DNA from: Paracoccaceae bacterium
Lineage (GTDB): Bacteria; Pseudomonadota; Alphaproteobacteria; Rhodobacterales; Rhodobacteraceae
Length of the DNA: 64,000 nt
Assembly (NCBI GenBank): GCA_030758115.1
Contig: JANREX010000030.1
Location: 45,431 to 109,430 of the forward strand
Direction of reading: 5' to 3'
Shown here in pieces: positions 27,551-36,579 of the stretch (positions are counted from its first letter, which is position 1; each line of letters starts with the position of its first letter). Made by a program: the position numbers and the translations under genes. Below the pieces are notes generated by a model. The model did no database searches. It worked only from the letters and a program-made list of their open reading frames with translations, and was not told the origin of the DNA.

Positions 27551-27753
27551 CAGTCGTCCTTTCGCAAAAGCGCCCATGCGGACCAGACCGCCGAGCCGCC
27601 AAAGAATGTGCCCGCGATCAGCACCACCTCGACCATGGCGATGCCGCCGAAGCCGCGGGTGAGAAGGGCAAAGACCATCAGCCCCAGCCCGAAGACCGAA
27701 ACGGCAAGGCGCAGCTTCAACTCGCCCCGCGAGGGTCCGTATCTGCCTGCCAC
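27550..27753 (-). CDS. Small two-segment membrane protein
   Basis: This 67-residue protein starts at a GTG with GAGGGA 6 bases upstream. Two hydrophobic helices are clear (about residues 15-32 and 38-60), with a basic N-terminus and a KDD tail. It lies 10 bases after the MBL-hydrolase gene and overlaps the flavoprotein start by one base, so it is part of the operon. The family is not recognised. It may be a membrane anchor or transport accessory, but the sequence does not show a function. Confidence 0.6.
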   Translation of the reverse strand: MAGRYGPSRGELKLRLAVSVFGLGLMVFALLTRGFGGIAMVEVVLIAGTFFGGSAVWSAWALLRKDD

Positions 27754-27763
27754 GCCCGATCCC

Positions 27764-28714
27764 TCAGCCCTGAAGCGCCTCCCACATCTCGAGATCGCGC
27801 TGGGCGGTCCAGATGCGGGGCGTGTCGATGCCGCGCGCCTCGTCATAGGCGCGGGCCACGTTGAAGGGCAGGCAGTGTTCATAGATCGCGTAATCCTTGA
27901 ACTTCGGATCGCAGGCCGCGCGCACGGCGTCCCAGGCCTCCTTGAGGCTGCCGCCACGGGCGGCCACACGGGCGGCGGCGGCATAGGTGCTTTCGACGAA
28001 ATCGCGCGTGTTCTCGATCGCGGCGGTCACCATGTCCTGCCCCATCAGCGCATCCCCGCGCCCCGGCGCGATGGCATCCACCTGGAACGAGGCGATGGCA
28101 TCCAGCGTATCGCCCCAATCGCTGAAATGCCCGTCGCCGCAATAGCAGGCCGAGTGGTATTCCACGATATCGCCCGTGAACATCACGTTCTGATCGGGCA
28201 CGTGGATCACGATATCGCCCGCCGTATGCGCGCGGCCCAGATGCATCAGGTCCACCCGGCGCTTGCCCAGATAGACGGTCATGTCCTCGGAAAAGGTGGT
28301 GGTGGGCCAGGTCAGGCCGGGGATGCTTTCATGCCCCTCGAAGAGACGCGGGAAACGCTGGAACTCGCTGTCCCAGTCTTCCTGGCCGCGTTCCACCACC
28401 ATGGCGCGGGCCTTGTCGCCCATGATCACCTGTGACGCGCCGAAGGCCGAGGCGCCCAGCACACGCACGGCGTGATAATGCGTCAGCACCACATGGCTGA
28501 TCGGCTTGTCGGTGACCGAACGCACGCAATCGATCACCTTGTTGGCCAGACGCGGGGTCGCCTGCGCCTCGACGATCATCACGGACTCGTCGCCGATGAT
28601 GACGCCCGAGTTGGGATCGCCCTCGGCGGTGAAGGCATAGACGCCATCCCCCACCTCGGTGAAGGTGATCTTCTTTTCGGTCATGTCGCCTTGCGATGCG
28701 AAAGCCTTGGCCAT
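27764..28714 (-). CDS. MBL-fold hydrolase with altered metal motif
   Basis: This 316-residue metallo-beta-lactamase-fold protein reads THYHAVRV where the family has HxHxDH. H79 and H81 are kept, but the usual Asp and His are V83 and R84. Later ligands H163 in GRAHTAGD and D182 in FTGDIVE remain. This points to a single-metal or otherwise changed active site. It is placed between fumarylacetoacetase and the flavin monooxygenase genes in the homogentisate operon, with AAAGGA 6 bases before the ATG. Its reaction is unknown. Confidence 0.82.
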   Translation of the reverse strand: MAKAFASQGDMTEKKITFTEVGDGVYAFTAEGDPNSGVIIGDESVMIVEAQATPRLANKVIDCVRSVTDKPISHVVLTHYHAVRVLGASAFGASQVIMGDKARAMVVERGQEDWDSEFQRFPRLFEGHESIPGLTWPTTTFSEDMTVYLGKRRVDLMHLGRAHTAGDIVIHVPDQNVMFTGDIVEYHSACYCGDGHFSDWGDTLDAIASFQVDAIAPGRGDALMGQDMVTAAIENTRDFVESTYAAAARVAARGGSLKEAWDAVRAACDPKFKDYAIYEHCLPFNVARAYDEARGIDTPRIWTAQRDLEMWEALQG

Positions 28715-28765
28715 GGGTGGTCCTTTCTGATGTCGGTGCCGGGGTCAGCTGTCGGAGCCTCCGGC

Positions 28766-28794
28766 GGGGATATTTGGGGCAAGAAGAAACGGGG
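28766..28794 (-). repeat. Interspersed short repeat, family A, copy 4
   Basis: Read on the minus strand it gives CCCCGTTTCTTCTTGC, three bases, then AAATATCCCC. It lies in the gap between fumarylacetoacetase and the MBL-hydrolase gene, inside an operon. Confidence 0.7.
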
Positions 28795-28795
28795 T

Positions 28796-30052
28796 CTACC
28801 TTGCGTAGGGGTCTTTCAAGGCGGGCAGGATCGTGCCGGTGCAGGTGCCGAAGCCGATCGTATAGCCATCGCCATGGGCCGCGCCCTGCAGCGTCAGCGT
28901 ATCACCATCGGCGAGGAAGCTGCGCGTCTCGCCGGTATCGAGCGTCAGCGGCTCCTTGCCGCCCCAGCTCAGTTCCAGCAGACTGCCGCGCTGATGCTTT
29001 TCCGGCCCCGAGATGGTGCCCGATCCCAGCAGGTCGCCCGGCGTCATCGGGCAGCCGCTGGTCGTGTGATGCGCCAGTTGCTGGGCGGCGGAATAATACA
29101 TCTCGCGGTAATTGGTGCGCGCGATTTCCGTCGCATCCTTGCCCTCGGGGGCAAGCGTTACGGTCAGGTCGATGTCATAGAGCATCGGGCCGGTATCCTT
29201 GAGGTGATCCAGAAGCGGCACCTCGCGCGCGGGCGTGTCCACGCGGAACGGCTCGAGTGCGGCGCGCGTCACGATCCAGGGGCTTATCGTGGTGGCTGTC
29301 GCCTTGGCCTGGAAAGGCCCCAGCGGCTGATATTCCCAGGCCTGGATGTCGCGGGCCGACCAGTCGTTCAGCAGCACATAGCCGAAGATCATCGCGTCGG
29401 CCTCGTCCACCGTCACGGGGCCTTCGCTGGCCATGCCGACCACGGCGCCCATCTCAAGCTCCAGATCGAAGCGGGCGCAGGGCGCGAAACGCGGGGCCGC
29501 GTCATCGGGGCCTTTGAGTTGCCCCCAGGGGCGGCGCACCGGCGTGCCTGACACCACGACGGATGACGCGCGGCCATTGTACCCGATCGGAATATGCAGC
29601 CAGTTCGGCGGCAGCGCATTCTCGGCCCCGCGGAACATCGTGCCCACATTGGTGGCGTGATGGCGGCCTGCGTAGAAATCGGTATATTCCGCCACCAGGA
29701 AAGGCAGGTGCATCTGGGCATCCGCCATTGGCACCAGCAAGGGCTCGACGCTCGCACGCTCTGCCGATCCATCCGCCAGAAGCTGGACCAGCCGGGCGCG
29801 CAGGGCGGCCCATGCCTCGGGGCCCAGTTCCATCACCTCGTTCCAGAAGGGCACGTCGAAGACAGGCGCATCATCGAGGGTCAAAAGCCCCTCATCCTCG
29901 GCGGCGCGGCAATCAAGGATCATGTCGCCGATGGCCACACCGCAGCGCGGATCGTCATCGCCGACGGAAAAGACGCCGCAGGGCAGGTTGTTCAGCGGAA
30001 ACGGGTGGCCGGGCGCATTGGCCGAGGCCACCCAGCTTGTCATCAGGGGCAT
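28796..30052 (-). CDS. fahA: Fumarylacetoacetase
   Basis: This 418-residue enzyme has the N-terminal FAH domain (FPLNNLPCGVF) and the catalytic FAH fold. It contains EYTDFYAGRHHATNVG near residue 117, a metal-ligand region LELEMGAVVG near 197 and GDLLGSGTISGPE near 335. It hydrolyses fumarylacetoacetate to fumarate and acetoacetate, the last step of tyrosine and homogentisate breakdown. It lies about 105 bases after hmgA in the same direction. No glutathione-dependent maleylacetoacetate isomerase gene is seen nearby. Confidence 0.93.
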   Translation of the reverse strand: MPLMTSWVASANAPGHPFPLNNLPCGVFSVGDDDPRCGVAIGDMILDCRAAEDEGLLTLDDAPVFDVPFWNEVMELGPEAWAALRARLVQLLADGSAERASVEPLLVPMADAQMHLPFLVAEYTDFYAGRHHATNVGTMFRGAENALPPNWLHIPIGYNGRASSVVVSGTPVRRPWGQLKGPDDAAPRFAPCARFDLELEMGAVVGMASEGPVTVDEADAMIFGYVLLNDWSARDIQAWEYQPLGPFQAKATATTISPWIVTRAALEPFRVDTPAREVPLLDHLKDTGPMLYDIDLTVTLAPEGKDATEIARTNYREMYYSAAQQLAHHTTSGCPMTPGDLLGSGTISGPEKHQRGSLLELSWGGKEPLTLDTGETRSFLADGDTLTLQGAAHGDGYTIGFGTCTGTILPALKDPYAR

Positions 30053-30157
30053 GGTCTTGGGTCCTTCCGGGGGTCAGCCGCGCGAGGTGCGCACGGCCGG
30101 AATATCAGTGAAGGGCAGGGGCGTGGAACCCCTGCCCGCAGGCGAAACGCGTCCCGC

Positions 30158-31519
30158 CTATTTCTTGCCGGGCGTGCCGTCGAACTTCTTCTCGAGGCTT
30201 TCCCAGCAGTCGATGTAATCGTCCTGCAAGGGGGCCTCTTCGGCGGCAAAGCGCGTCAGGTGCTGCGGAAAGCGCGTCTCGAACATGAAGGACATGGTGT
30301 TGTCCAGCTTTTCCGCCTTGAGGTCCGCATTGGACGCGCCTTCAAAGGCGTTCTTGTCCGGCCCGTGCGGCAGCATCATGTTGTGCAGGCTCATGCCGCC
30401 CGGCACGAAGCCCTGGGGCTTGGCGTCATACTGGCCGTAGATATTGCCCATCATCTCGGACATGATGTTCTTGTGATACCAGGGCGGGCGGAAGGTGTTT
30501 TCGGCCACCATCCAGCGTTCACGGAACAGCACGAAATCGATATTCGCCGTCCCCTCGACGCCCGAGGGCGCCGTCAGCACGGTGAAGATCGACGGATCGG
30601 GATGATCGAAGAGGATCGCGCCGACCGGGCAATAGGTGCGCAGGTCGTATTTCACCGGCGCGTAATTGCCATGCCAGGCGACCACGTCCAGGGGGGAATG
30701 GCCGATCTCGGTGCGGTGGAACTGGCCGCACCACTTGATGACCACCGAAGACGGCACCTCGCGATCCTCGAACGCGGCGACGGGCGTCTTGAAATCGCGC
30801 CGGTTCGCCATGCAGTTCGCGCCAATCGGACCGCGCCCCGGCAGATCGAACTTCTGACCGTAGTTTTCGCAGACAAAGCCGCGCGCCGGGCCTTCCAGCA
30901 CCTCGACCCGGTAGAGCAACCCGCGCGGAATGATCGCGATCTCCTTGGGCTCAAGGTCGATGATCCCCAGCTCGGTGCAGAAACGCAGCCGCCCCTCCTG
31001 CGGGACGATCAGCAACTCGCTGTCCGCCGAGAAGAAATATTCGTCCTGCATGGATGCCGTGACCAGGTAGACATGGCTCGCCATGCCCACCTGCGTGTTC
31101 ACATCCCCCGCCGTGGTCATGGTGCGCATGCCGGTGATCCATGTCAGCGGCGCGTCCGTGTGTGGCACCGGGTCCCAGCGATACTGGCCCAGGCTGATCA
31201 CATCGGGGTCGATATGCGGCGCCGATTTCCAATAGGGCACGTCGATCTTCACATAGCGCTTGGAATGCTTGACCGAAGGCCGGATCCGGTAGCACCAGGT
31301 GCGCTCGTTCTGATGGCTGGGCGCGGTAAAGGCGGTGCCGGACAGCTGCTCGCCATAAAGGCCGTAATTGCATTTCTGCGGGCTGTTCATGCCTTGGGGC
31401 AATGCGCCGGGCAGGGCCTCGGTTTCGAAGTCATTGCCGAAACCCGGCATGTAGCCGGGGGTCGTGCCCTGCGGTGTGGCCGCCTGGACGAAGGAATGCG
31501 GAAGCGTGGGGCGATTCAT
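30158..31519 (-). CDS. hmgA: Homogentisate 1,2-dioxygenase
   Basis: This 453-residue cupin-fold ring-cleaving dioxygenase has iron ligands H349 and E355 in [11 protein letters not shown] and H385 in MLPHGPDKN. Their spacing is identical to the human enzyme (335/341/371). It converts homogentisate to maleylacetoacetate. It is the first gene of the leftward homogentisate operon, with a strong AAGGAGGA ribosome binding site, and is divergent from a MarR-family regulator. Confidence 0.96.
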   Translation of the reverse strand: MNRPTLPHSFVQAATPQGTTPGYMPGFGNDFETEALPGALPQGMNSPQKCNYGLYGEQLSGTAFTAPSHQNERTWCYRIRPSVKHSKRYVKIDVPYWKSAPHIDPDVISLGQYRWDPVPHTDAPLTWITGMRTMTTAGDVNTQVGMASHVYLVTASMQDEYFFSADSELLIVPQEGRLRFCTELGIIDLEPKEIAIIPRGLLYRVEVLEGPARGFVCENYGQKFDLPGRGPIGANCMANRRDFKTPVAAFEDREVPSSVVIKWCGQFHRTEIGHSPLDVVAWHGNYAPVKYDLRTYCPVGAILFDHPDPSIFTVLTAPSGVEGTANIDFVLFRERWMVAENTFRPPWYHKNIMSEMMGNIYGQYDAKPQGFVPGGMSLHNMMLPHGPDKNAFEGASNADLKAEKLDNTMSFMFETRFPQHLTRFAAEEAPLQDDYIDCWESLEKKFDGTPGKK

Positions 31520-31542
31520 GGGGCGTCCTCCTTTATGGTTGC

Positions 31543-31573
31543 GTTGTTAACGGTTGATTTTGTAACTAACAAC
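31543..31573. promoter_or_regulatory. Inverted repeat between hmgA and marR
   Basis: GTTGTTA (31543-31549) pairs with TAACAAC (31567-31573) across 17 bases in the 67-base divergent gap. A GTTAAC palindrome overlaps the left arm. It is the likely operator of the adjacent MarR regulator. Confidence 0.5.
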
Positions 31574-31586
31574 AGAGGGAGTCTTG

Positions 31587-32027
31587 ATGATGTCACAAAA
31601 AGACGCGTTCGATCTGCAGAATTTTCTGCCCTACCTGCTGAACCAGGCGGCCGAGGAAAGCAGCCTGGCCTTTCAGCAGGTCTACCGGGACCGCTACGGG
31701 ATGTTGCGCACGGAATGGCGGGTCCTGTTCCATCTTGGGCTATACGGGCGGCTGACGGCCAAGGAGATCGGCACGCGGTCGAAAATGCACAAGACCAAGA
31801 TCAGTCGCGCCGTGCAACGGCTGGAGGAACGCCGCTTTCTGACGCGTGCCCCCGATGAAGCAGACCGGCGGCAGGAATACCTTGACCTGACGGTGCAGGG
31901 TCACGCGGCCTACCGCGATCTGCACGCGGTGGCGCATCGCTATGACGCGGCCCTGGCCGATACCCTCACCCCCGAGGAGGAACGCATCCTGCGCGCCGCG
32001 CTGCGCAAACTGGCGCGGATGGCGTGA
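31587..32027 (+). CDS. MarR-family transcriptional regulator of the homogentisate operon
   Basis: This 146-residue MarR-type winged-helix protein has the helix-turn-helix around RLTAKEIGTRSKMHKTKISRAVQRL (residues about 52-76) and the wing DEADRRQEYLDLT. The first of two adjacent ATGs at 31587 or 31590 follows an AGAGGGAG ribosome binding site; a TTG just upstream is less likely. Its position, divergent from hmgA with an inverted repeat between them, suggests it represses the homogentisate genes. Confidence 0.85.
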   Translation: MMSQKDAFDLQNFLPYLLNQAAEESSLAFQQVYRDRYGMLRTEWRVLFHLGLYGRLTAKEIGTRSKMHKTKISRAVQRLEERRFLTRAPDEADRRQEYLDLTVQGHAAYRDLHAVAHRYDAALADTLTPEEERILRAALRKLARMA

Positions 32028-32042
32028 CCCGGTCGGGAACGG

Positions 32043-32852
32043 TCAGAACTTGGGTTCGACCCCTGGCAGGTTGAGGGCCTTGATCAGCTCGCGCAGCTCC
32101 TGCCGCGCCGCCACGTTCGAGATGTTGAGCTGCTTGACCCCGATATCCTTGAGGTCCAGCAAGGTCAGGCCACGCGGGAACAATTCGCGGAAGATCACGC
32201 GCTCGTTGAACCCCGGCGCCACGCGAAAGCCGATCCGCTTGGCCAGGTTGTCCAGCGCGCGGCCCATCTTTTCCTTGTTGACCATCTGCTGCGCGCCCAG
32301 GCGGTTGCGCACCACGACCCAGTCGATGGGTTTCAGGCCAGCCTGCGCGCGCAACTGCCGCGCGCCCCAGACCATTTCGGAATAGACCGACGGGCCAAGG
32401 ATCTTGCGCCCGTCACCATCCACATGCGCCAGAAGGTCGAAATCGATGAAACTGTCGTTCAGCGGCGTGATCAGCGTATCGGCCAGACTATGGGCGACCT
32501 GGCTCAGGCGGGTATGCGAGCCGGGGCAGTCGATCACGATGAAATCGCTGATCGGGTCCAGCAGCGCGATGGCGGCCGACAGGCGCTGATCATAAGGGTT
32601 CTCGCCGTCCTTGAGCATCTCGGGATCGGCTTCGGGCAGGTCGATATAGACCGGTCCTGGCAGGTCCAGCCCCGACTTGGCCAGAAAGGCCGCCCGATTC
32701 TCGGCATAGCGGCCAAATGTCTTTTGCCGCAGGTCCAGGTCCAGCCCCCCGACCCGGTGGCCCAGCCGCGCCAATGCGGTGGCCACATGCATCGAGACGG
32801 TGGATTTCCCCGCGCCGCCCTTTTCATTTCCAACAACGATGATATGCGCCAA
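32043..32852 (-). CDS. mipZ: Division-plane positioning ATPase MipZ
   Basis: This 269-residue ParA/Mrp-type P-loop ATPase has the deviant Walker A motif NEKGGAGKST at residues 9-18. The family stretches GGLDLDLRQKTFGRYAENR and GSHTRLSQVAHSLADTLITPLNDSF identify MipZ. In alphaproteobacteria it forms gradients from ParB at the origin-proximal parS sites and prevents FtsZ assembly near the poles. A TTG start is inferred because the reading MAHIIVVGNEKGG matches the family start, with GGGGA upstream. It converges with the MarR gene. Confidence 0.92.
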   Translation of the reverse strand: MAHIIVVGNEKGGAGKSTVSMHVATALARLGHRVGGLDLDLRQKTFGRYAENRAAFLAKSGLDLPGPVYIDLPEADPEMLKDGENPYDQRLSAAIALLDPISDFIVIDCPGSHTRLSQVAHSLADTLITPLNDSFIDFDLLAHVDGDGRKILGPSVYSEMVWGARQLRAQAGLKPIDWVVVRNRLGAQQMVNKEKMGRALDNLAKRIGFRVAPGFNERVIFRELFPRGLTLLDLKDIGVKQLNISNVAARQELRELIKALNLPGVEPKF

Positions 32853-33068
32853 ACCGTGTCCCCGCCTTCCCCTGCGACAAACGCGACCGCCTTCGGGTAT
32901 TTCCCCGTTCGCAGCCACTATATGTTGTATGCCCTCTTATGGGAAGCATGGGCAAGGTCAAGCACCCAGAACGTGCCGCCGGGATCGCAATCGGATGCGA
33001 TCCGCGTGACAACCGTCGATTAGGTTGCTAGGCAGCTTCAGTTAAGTGGTGAAAAAATAGGTCAAGAC

Positions 33069-33635
33069 GTGAGAATTGAAAAAACACATTTGCCCGGGGT
33101 TCTGATTCTGACCCCGGCCCGCTTTGGCGATGCGCGCGGCTTCTTCTCTGAAAGCTGGAACCGCAAGACCCTTGAAAGCCACGGGATCGCTCTGGATTTC
33201 GTGCAGGACAACCATTCTCTTTCGGCGCAGGTCGGCACGGTACGGGGCCTGCATTTCCAGTCACCTCCCCATGCGCAGGCCAAGCTGGTGCGCTGCGGCA
33301 AGGGGCGGCTGTTCGACGTGGCCGTCGACATACGGCGGGGATCACCCACCTATGGCCAGTGGATCGGCGAGGAGCTGTCATTCGAGAACGGCAAGCAGCT
33401 GCTGATTCCGGCCGGTTTCCTGCATGGCTTCGTCACCCGCGAGCCGGATACCGAGATCAATTACAAATGTACCGATTATTACGCCCCCGAATGTGACGGC
33501 GCAGTGCGGTATGACGATCCCGACATCGGGATCGACTGGGGCCTGCCCGAAGGCGTGACGCCGCTGCTGTCGGACAAGGATGCCAAGGCGCTCTGGCTGC
33601 GCGATTTCGAAACACCGTTCGTCTATGAGGGCTGA
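33069..33635 (+). CDS. rfbC: dTDP-4-dehydrorhamnose 3,5-epimerase
   Basis: This 188-residue cupin-type epimerase has FGDARGFFSESWN near residue 19, VRGLHFQSPPHAQAKLVRC with the catalytic His near 61, and GFLHGF near 119. It converts dTDP-4-keto-6-deoxyglucose to the rhamnose-configured ketose. The start is a GTG with only a weak ribosome binding site. It leads the rightward rfbCBDA operon, 3 bases before rfbB. Confidence 0.93.
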   Translation: MRIEKTHLPGVLILTPARFGDARGFFSESWNRKTLESHGIALDFVQDNHSLSAQVGTVRGLHFQSPPHAQAKLVRCGKGRLFDVAVDIRRGSPTYGQWIGEELSFENGKQLLIPAGFLHGFVTREPDTEINYKCTDYYAPECDGAVRYDDPDIGIDWGLPEGVTPLLSDKDAKALWLRDFETPFVYEG

Positions 33636-33638
33636 GGC

Positions 33639-34688
33639 ATGAAACTACTTGTAACCGGCGGAGCAGGCTTCATCGGATCCGCAGTGGTGCGCCTGGCCAT
33701 GGCGCGCGGGCATGAGGTGATCAACCTCGATGCGCTGACCTATGCCGCCTGCCTCGATAATGTGGCGTCGGTCTCGGACGATCCGCGCTATGCGTTTGAA
33801 CAGGCCGATATCCGTGACCGTGCCGCGCTGGACCGGATCTTTGCCGCCCACCAACCCGATGCGGTGATGCATCTGGCGGCGGAAAGCCACGTGGACAGGT
33901 CCATCGACGGGCCCGGCGATTTCATCGAAACCAACATCACCGGCACCTACAACATGCTGGAGGCCGCGCGCGCCTATTGGACGACGAAAGGAAAGCCCGA
34001 TGGTTTCCGCTTTCATCATATCTCCACCGATGAGGTCTTCGGTTCCCTGCCCGCCGATCCTTCGGTGAAATTCACCGAAGACACGCCCTATGACCCGCGT
34101 TCGCCCTATTCGGCCTCCAAGGCGGCCAGCGACCATCTGGTGCGGGCCTGGGCCGAGACCTATGGCCTTCCGGTGGTGCTGACCAATTGCTCGAACAACT
34201 ACGGCCCCTATCATTTCCCCGAAAAGCTGGTGCCGGTGATCATCCTGAACGCGCTGGCGGGCAAGCCGCTGCCGATCTACGGCGATGGCTCGAACATCCG
34301 CGACTGGCTGTTTGTCGAGGATCACGCCGACGCGCTGCTATTGGTGCTCGAAAAGGGCGCGCTGGGCCGCAGCTACAACATCGGCGGCGAGAACGAGCGC
34401 ACGAACCTCGAACTGGTGCGAACCCTCTGCGGCATCCTGGACGACCTGCGCCCCAAGGCGGCAGGCTCCTACGCCGATCAGATCACCTTCGTCACCGACC
34501 GCCCCGGCCATGACGCGCGCTATGCGATCGACCCCACCCGCATCCGCGCCGAACTGGGCTGGCGTCCTTCCGTCACCGTCGAAGAAGGCCTGCGCCGCAC
34601 CGTGCAATGGTATCTCGACAACGAGGCGTGGTGGCGCCCCCTGCAAGAACGCCACGGCGTCGGCCAGCGGTTGGGGATCAAGGCATGA
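33639..34688 (+). CDS. rfbB: dTDP-glucose 4,6-dehydratase
   Basis: This 349-residue extended short-chain dehydrogenase has the NAD motif TGGAGFIGS at the N-terminus, STDEVFG and the YSASK catalytic motif near residue 158. It makes dTDP-4-keto-6-deoxyglucose from dTDP-glucose, the second step of dTDP-L-rhamnose synthesis. Its stop codon overlaps the rfbD start. Confidence 0.95.
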   Translation: MKLLVTGGAGFIGSAVVRLAMARGHEVINLDALTYAACLDNVASVSDDPRYAFEQADIRDRAALDRIFAAHQPDAVMHLAAESHVDRSIDGPGDFIETNITGTYNMLEAARAYWTTKGKPDGFRFHHISTDEVFGSLPADPSVKFTEDTPYDPRSPYSASKAASDHLVRAWAETYGLPVVLTNCSNNYGPYHFPEKLVPVIILNALAGKPLPIYGDGSNIRDWLFVEDHADALLLVLEKGALGRSYNIGGENERTNLELVRTLCGILDDLRPKAAGSYADQITFVTDRPGHDARYAIDPTRIRAELGWRPSVTVEEGLRRTVQWYLDNEAWWRPLQERHGVGQRLGIKA

Positions 34689-35548
34689 TGCGCGTTCTGG
34701 TTTTCGGGCAGACCGGACAGGTCGCAACCGAACTGGCGCGGCAAGCCGCGTCCGACATGGTCATGACCTGTCTGGGCCGCGACCGCGCGGACCTCTCGGA
34801 CCCTGCCGCCTGCGCCGCCGTCATCGCCGCCTCTGACGCCGATGTGGTCATCAACGCTGCCGCCTATACCGCCGTGGACCGCGCCGAATCCGAAGAGGAT
34901 CTGGCGACCACGATCAACGGCACGGCGCCCGGTGCCATGGCCGCCGCCTGCGCCGCGCGGGGCATCCCCTTCCTGCATGTCTCGACCGACTACGTCTTTG
35001 ACGGCAGCGGCACGCAGCCATGGCAGCCCGATGACGCCACCGGCCCGCTGGGCGCCTATGGCCGCTCCAAGCTGGCGGGTGAACAGGCCGTGCGCGCGGC
35101 AGGTGGCCCGCACGCGATCATGCGCACCTCCTGGGTCTTTTCGGCCCATGGTGCGAATTTCGTCAAGACCATGCTGCGCCTGGGGGCCGAACGCGAGACA
35201 CTGACCATCGTGGCCGATCAGATCGGCGGCCCGACGGCGGCTGCCGATATCGCAGCGGCCCTGCTGACCATGGCGCGCGCCTTCCATGCAGGCAAGGGGA
35301 CCACCGGCACCTATCATTTCAGCGGCGCCCCCGATGTCAGCTGGGCCGATTTCGCGCGCGAAATCTTCGCGCAGGCAGACCTGACCTGCGCGGTGACGGA
35401 TATTCCCACCTCGGCCTATCCCACACCGGCGCGCCGTCCGGGCAATTCCCGGATGGACTGCACAGGCTTGACCCGTGATTTCGGTATCGAAAGGCCCGAT
35501 TGGCGCGCCAGCCTGGCCAGTGTAATGAGTGACTTGAAGGAGAATTGA
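34685..35548 (+). CDS. rfbD: dTDP-4-dehydrorhamnose reductase
   Basis: This 287-residue NADPH-dependent reductase carries the nucleotide motif [10 protein letters not shown] and the catalytic region STDYVFDG...YGRSKLAGE. It forms dTDP-L-rhamnose. Two adjacent ATGs (34685 and 34688) overlap the rfbB stop. It sits 1 base before rfbA. Confidence 0.94.
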   Translation: MMRVLVFGQTGQVATELARQAASDMVMTCLGRDRADLSDPAACAAVIAASDADVVINAAAYTAVDRAESEEDLATTINGTAPGAMAAACAARGIPFLHVSTDYVFDGSGTQPWQPDDATGPLGAYGRSKLAGEQAVRAAGGPHAIMRTSWVFSAHGANFVKTMLRLGAERETLTIVADQIGGPTAAADIAAALLTMARAFHAGKGTTGTYHFSGAPDVSWADFAREIFAQADLTCAVTDIPTSAYPTPARRPGNSRMDCTGLTRDFGIERPDWRASLASVMSDLKEN

Positions 35549-35549
35549 G

Positions 35550-36422
35550 ATGACGCAGCGCAAGGGTATCATCCTCGCAGGGGGATCGGGCACGCGGCTC
35601 TATCCCATCACCATGGGCCTGTCCAAGCAGCTTCTGCCGATCTACGACAAGCCGATGATCTACTACCCGCTCAGCGTGCTGATGCTGGCGGGCATCCGCG
35701 AGATCGCGATCATCACCACCCCCGAGGATCAGGACCAGTTTCAGCGCCTGCTGGGCGACGGTGGGCAATGGGGCGTGTCCTTCACCTATATCACGCAGCC
35801 TTCGCCCGACGGTCTGGCCCAGGCCTATATCCTGGCCGAGGATTTCCTGGCCGGTGCCCCCTCTGCGATGGTGCTGGGCGACAACATCTTCTTCGGTCAC
35901 GGGCTGCCTGAACTGCTTGAAGAGGCGGACAGCCATGCCGTCGGCGGTGCCGTCTTCGGCTATCGCGTCAGCGATCCCGAACGCTACGGCGTGGTGCATT
36001 TCGATGCCGAGGGGCGTGTCGTCTCGATCATCGAGAAGCCGGAAAAGCCTGCGTCGAACTATGCGGTGACGGGGCTTTATTTCCTTGACGGCACCGCGCC
36101 CGAAAAGGCCCGGCAGGTCAAACCCTCGCCGCGTGGCGAGCTCGAGATCACGACGCTGCTGGAAATGTACCTGGCCGACGGCACCTTGTCGGTCAAGCGC
36201 ATGGGTCGCGGCTATGCCTGGCTGGACACCGGCACCCATGGCAGCCTTCTGGATGCGGGCAATTTCGTGCGCACCCTGGAAAAACGCCAGGGCATGCAAA
36301 CCGGCTGCCCCGAGGAAATTGCCTTCGACAAGGGCTGGATCACCCGCGAGGCGCTTGAGGCGCTGGCGGCGAAATTCGCCAAGAACGATTACGGCAAATA
36401 CCTCAAACGGCTGCTGGACTAA
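35550..36422 (+). CDS. rfbA: Glucose-1-phosphate thymidylyltransferase
   Basis: This 290-residue nucleotidyltransferase has the signature [11 protein letters not shown] near residue 11 and [17 protein letters not shown] near 26. It makes dTDP-glucose from glucose 1-phosphate and dTTP, the first step of dTDP-rhamnose synthesis. It is the last gene of the compact rfbCBDA operon; 157 bases follow before the next epimerase gene. Confidence 0.95.
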   Translation: MTQRKGIILAGGSGTRLYPITMGLSKQLLPIYDKPMIYYPLSVLMLAGIREIAIITTPEDQDQFQRLLGDGGQWGVSFTYITQPSPDGLAQAYILAEDFLAGAPSAMVLGDNIFFGHGLPELLEEADSHAVGGAVFGYRVSDPERYGVVHFDAEGRVVSIIEKPEKPASNYAVTGLYFLDGTAPEKARQVKPSPRGELEITTLLEMYLADGTLSVKRMGRGYAWLDTGTHGSLLDAGNFVRTLEKRQGMQTGCPEEIAFDKGWITREALEALAAKFAKNDYGKYLKRLLD

Positions 36423-36579
36423 CCCGATCTTAAGGCACGGCTGGCAAGGTGCAGGCTCGGGCTTGCGTCTTCATGCCATGATTGTCGGAATCGCCTGCCG
36501 CGTTGCGGCGGCGGGTGATCCCGCCTGATCCGTCCTGGTACTGACGACCCTGCCGTTCAACGGTTTTGGGGGTACTGTC

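Noticed and set aside
26012..28435. 807-codon open frame on the plus strand
   Set aside because: It is antisense to the flavin monooxygenase, small membrane protein and MBL-hydrolase genes, which have clear motifs. It has no recognisable domain and arises from GC-rich codon bias.
32948..33031. 27-codon frame between mipZ and rfbC
   Set aside because: It is short, has only a weak ribosome binding site and matches no family. Conservation in relatives would be needed to support it.
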